Positions 63,375-64,000 of a DNA stretch of 64,000 nucleotides are shown in pieces. The translations under genes and the position numbers were made by a program. Position 1 is the stretch's first letter. Every line of letters begins with the position of its first letter. The notes under the pieces were generated by a model. The model was not told the origin of the DNA and ran no database searches. It was given only the letters and a program-made list of their open reading frames with translations. Origin of the DNA: Allohoeflea poritis. GTDB lineage: Bacteria > Pseudomonadota > Alphaproteobacteria > Rhizobiales > Rhizobiaceae. The stretch spans positions 1-64,000 of the forward strand of contig NZ_JAPJZH010000021.1 of NCBI RefSeq assembly GCF_027889715.1, written 5' to 3'.

Positions 63375-64000
63375 ATGCAATATATCGAAAACCGCACATT
63401 CGATGAGATCAAGGTCGGCGACAGCGCCGAACTCACCCGTGTGCTGCGGGCCGAGGACATCGAGCTTTTCGCGGTGATGTCCGGCGACGTCAACCCGGCC
63501 CATGTGGACGAGGAATTCGCCAAGTCCGACCGTTTCCATCAGGTCATTGCCCATGGCATGTGGGGCGGCTCGCTGATTTCCGCGGTGCTCGGAACGGAAT
63601 TGCCGGGGCCGGGAACGATCTATCTCAACCAGTCTCTGCATTTCAGCCGGCCCGTCGGCCTTGGCGACACGGTCACCGTGCGGGTGACGGTCAAGGAGAA
63701 GAACGAGGAGAAGAAACGTCTGAAGATCGACTGTCTTTGCCTCAATCAGGACGGCGAGCCGGTGATCACGGGCGAGGCGGATGTCATTGCGCCGACGGAA
63801 AAGGTGCGCCGGCCACGGGTGGTTCTGCCGGAGGTCCACCTGCACGAGCGCGGCGCCCGCTATCAGGAACTGGTGAACAGCGCCCATGATCTCGATCCCA
63901 TCCGCGTTGCCGTGGTCCATCCGTGTGACGAGAAATCGCTGACGGGTGCGCTGGAGGCGAAGAACCAGGGCATGATCGAGCCGATCCTCATCGGCCCGCG
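63375..64000 (+). CDS. MaoC-like hydratase / phosphate acetyl(butyryl)transferase fusion, 5' part
   Basis: The gene runs past the right edge; 208 complete codons are visible. Residues 1-140 form a MaoC hot-dog domain: DIELFAVMSGDVNPAHVDEEFA and IAHGMWGGSLISAVLG hold the hydratase-2 Asp and His. After a linker the chain enters a second domain (RVAVVHPCDEKSLTGALEA, PILIGP) that matches the start of phosphotransacetylases. The fusion is typical of rhizobial Pta. It follows fabI after 14 nt. Confidence 0.88.
   Translation, partial: MQYIENRTFDEIKVGDSAELTRVLRAEDIELFAVMSGDVNPAHVDEEFAKSDRFHQVIAHGMWGGSLISAVLGTELPGPGTIYLNQSLHFSRPVGLGDTVTVRVTVKEKNEEKKRLKIDCLCLNQDGEPVITGEADVIAPTEKVRRPRVVLPEVHLHERGARYQELVNSAHDLDPIRVAVVHPCDEKSLTGALEAKNQGMIEPILIGP

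Noticed and set aside
1-64000. Mobile elements, prophage genes, CRISPR arrays, tRNA or rRNA genes
   Set aside because: No transposase, integrase, array of regular repeats, cloverleaf or rRNA segment was recognised on either strand; the catabolic islands show no flanking repeats.

Overview
The window looks like chromosomal DNA of a GC-rich alphaproteobacterium of the order Hyphomicrobiales (Rhizobiales). The evidence is: a RegB/RegA-type (ActS/ActR) redox pair, an FzlA-like GST next to uppP and queG, an alphaproteobacterial DnaX without the Cys4 zinc module, MmcB, malate synthase G, several L,D-transpeptidases, and a phaC/fabI/MaoC-phosphotransacetylase cluster as in rhizobia. I could not fix the genus. 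No rRNA, tRNA, insertion sequence, phage gene or CRISPR array is visible. Genes are tightly packed and almost all intact. One gene (MaoC-Pta fusion) runs off the right edge.

Layout. 1-2.5 kb: nudC, a HIT protein and an AEC carrier on the minus strand. 2.6-7 kb: SRP RNA, dnaX, ybaB (recR does not follow) and an acyl-CoA synthetase. 7-10 kb: a nickel/cobalt-type locus (membrane anchor, HupE/UreJ permease, CsoR/RcnR-family repressor, NicO exporter) around a palindromic operator. 10-13.4 kb: DUF1697, a small exported protein, malate synthase G. 13.6-14.6 kb: a small secreted Cys protein plus L,D-transpeptidase. 14.6-21.3 kb: hydantoinase A-like protein, uppP, then fzlA-queG-epimerase-hydrolase. 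21.3-34.7 kb: a catabolic island with a PAS-LuxR regulator, M20 deacylase, Dpp-type ABC importer, aldehyde dehydrogenase, SDR and a form II CoxSLM molybdenum hydroxylase, closed by a bidirectional terminator. 34.7-43.1 kb: second L,D-transpeptidase, mmcB, actR/actS, hrpB, an SDR and a SulP carrier. 43.3-49 kb: deoC, a two-domain ALDH16 and a GntR regulator, then a CAP lipoprotein and an LpxO-like hydroxylase. 49-57.7 kb: a second catabolic island (aminotransferase, HAD, IclR, diverging from TctCBA, ALDH and a Tm-1-like protein). 57.7-59.8 kb: pentapeptide-repeat protein, third L,D-transpeptidase and a second small Cys protein. 59.9-64 kb: DedA, then phaC-fabI-MaoC/Pta behind a Pho-box-like site.

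The most unusual signal is a duplicated two-gene cassette. Each copy has a ~112-residue secreted protein with a shared CC...CxxDCxFLPA...RPPI pattern, immediately upstream of an L,D-transpeptidase. Both copies are preceded by the same dyad, TCACG-N4-CGTGA, exactly 46 nt before the first start codon. The copies lie about 45 kb apart on opposite strands. This looks like an undescribed, co-regulated envelope module. Other leads are the nickel locus with an InrS-like ligand set, the orphan form II CoxSLM island, a perfect 13-bp inverted repeat between uppP and fzlA, a palindrome at the deoC promoter, and a Pho box before phaC. All assignments rest on reading the sequence and on recalled family knowledge; no searches were run.
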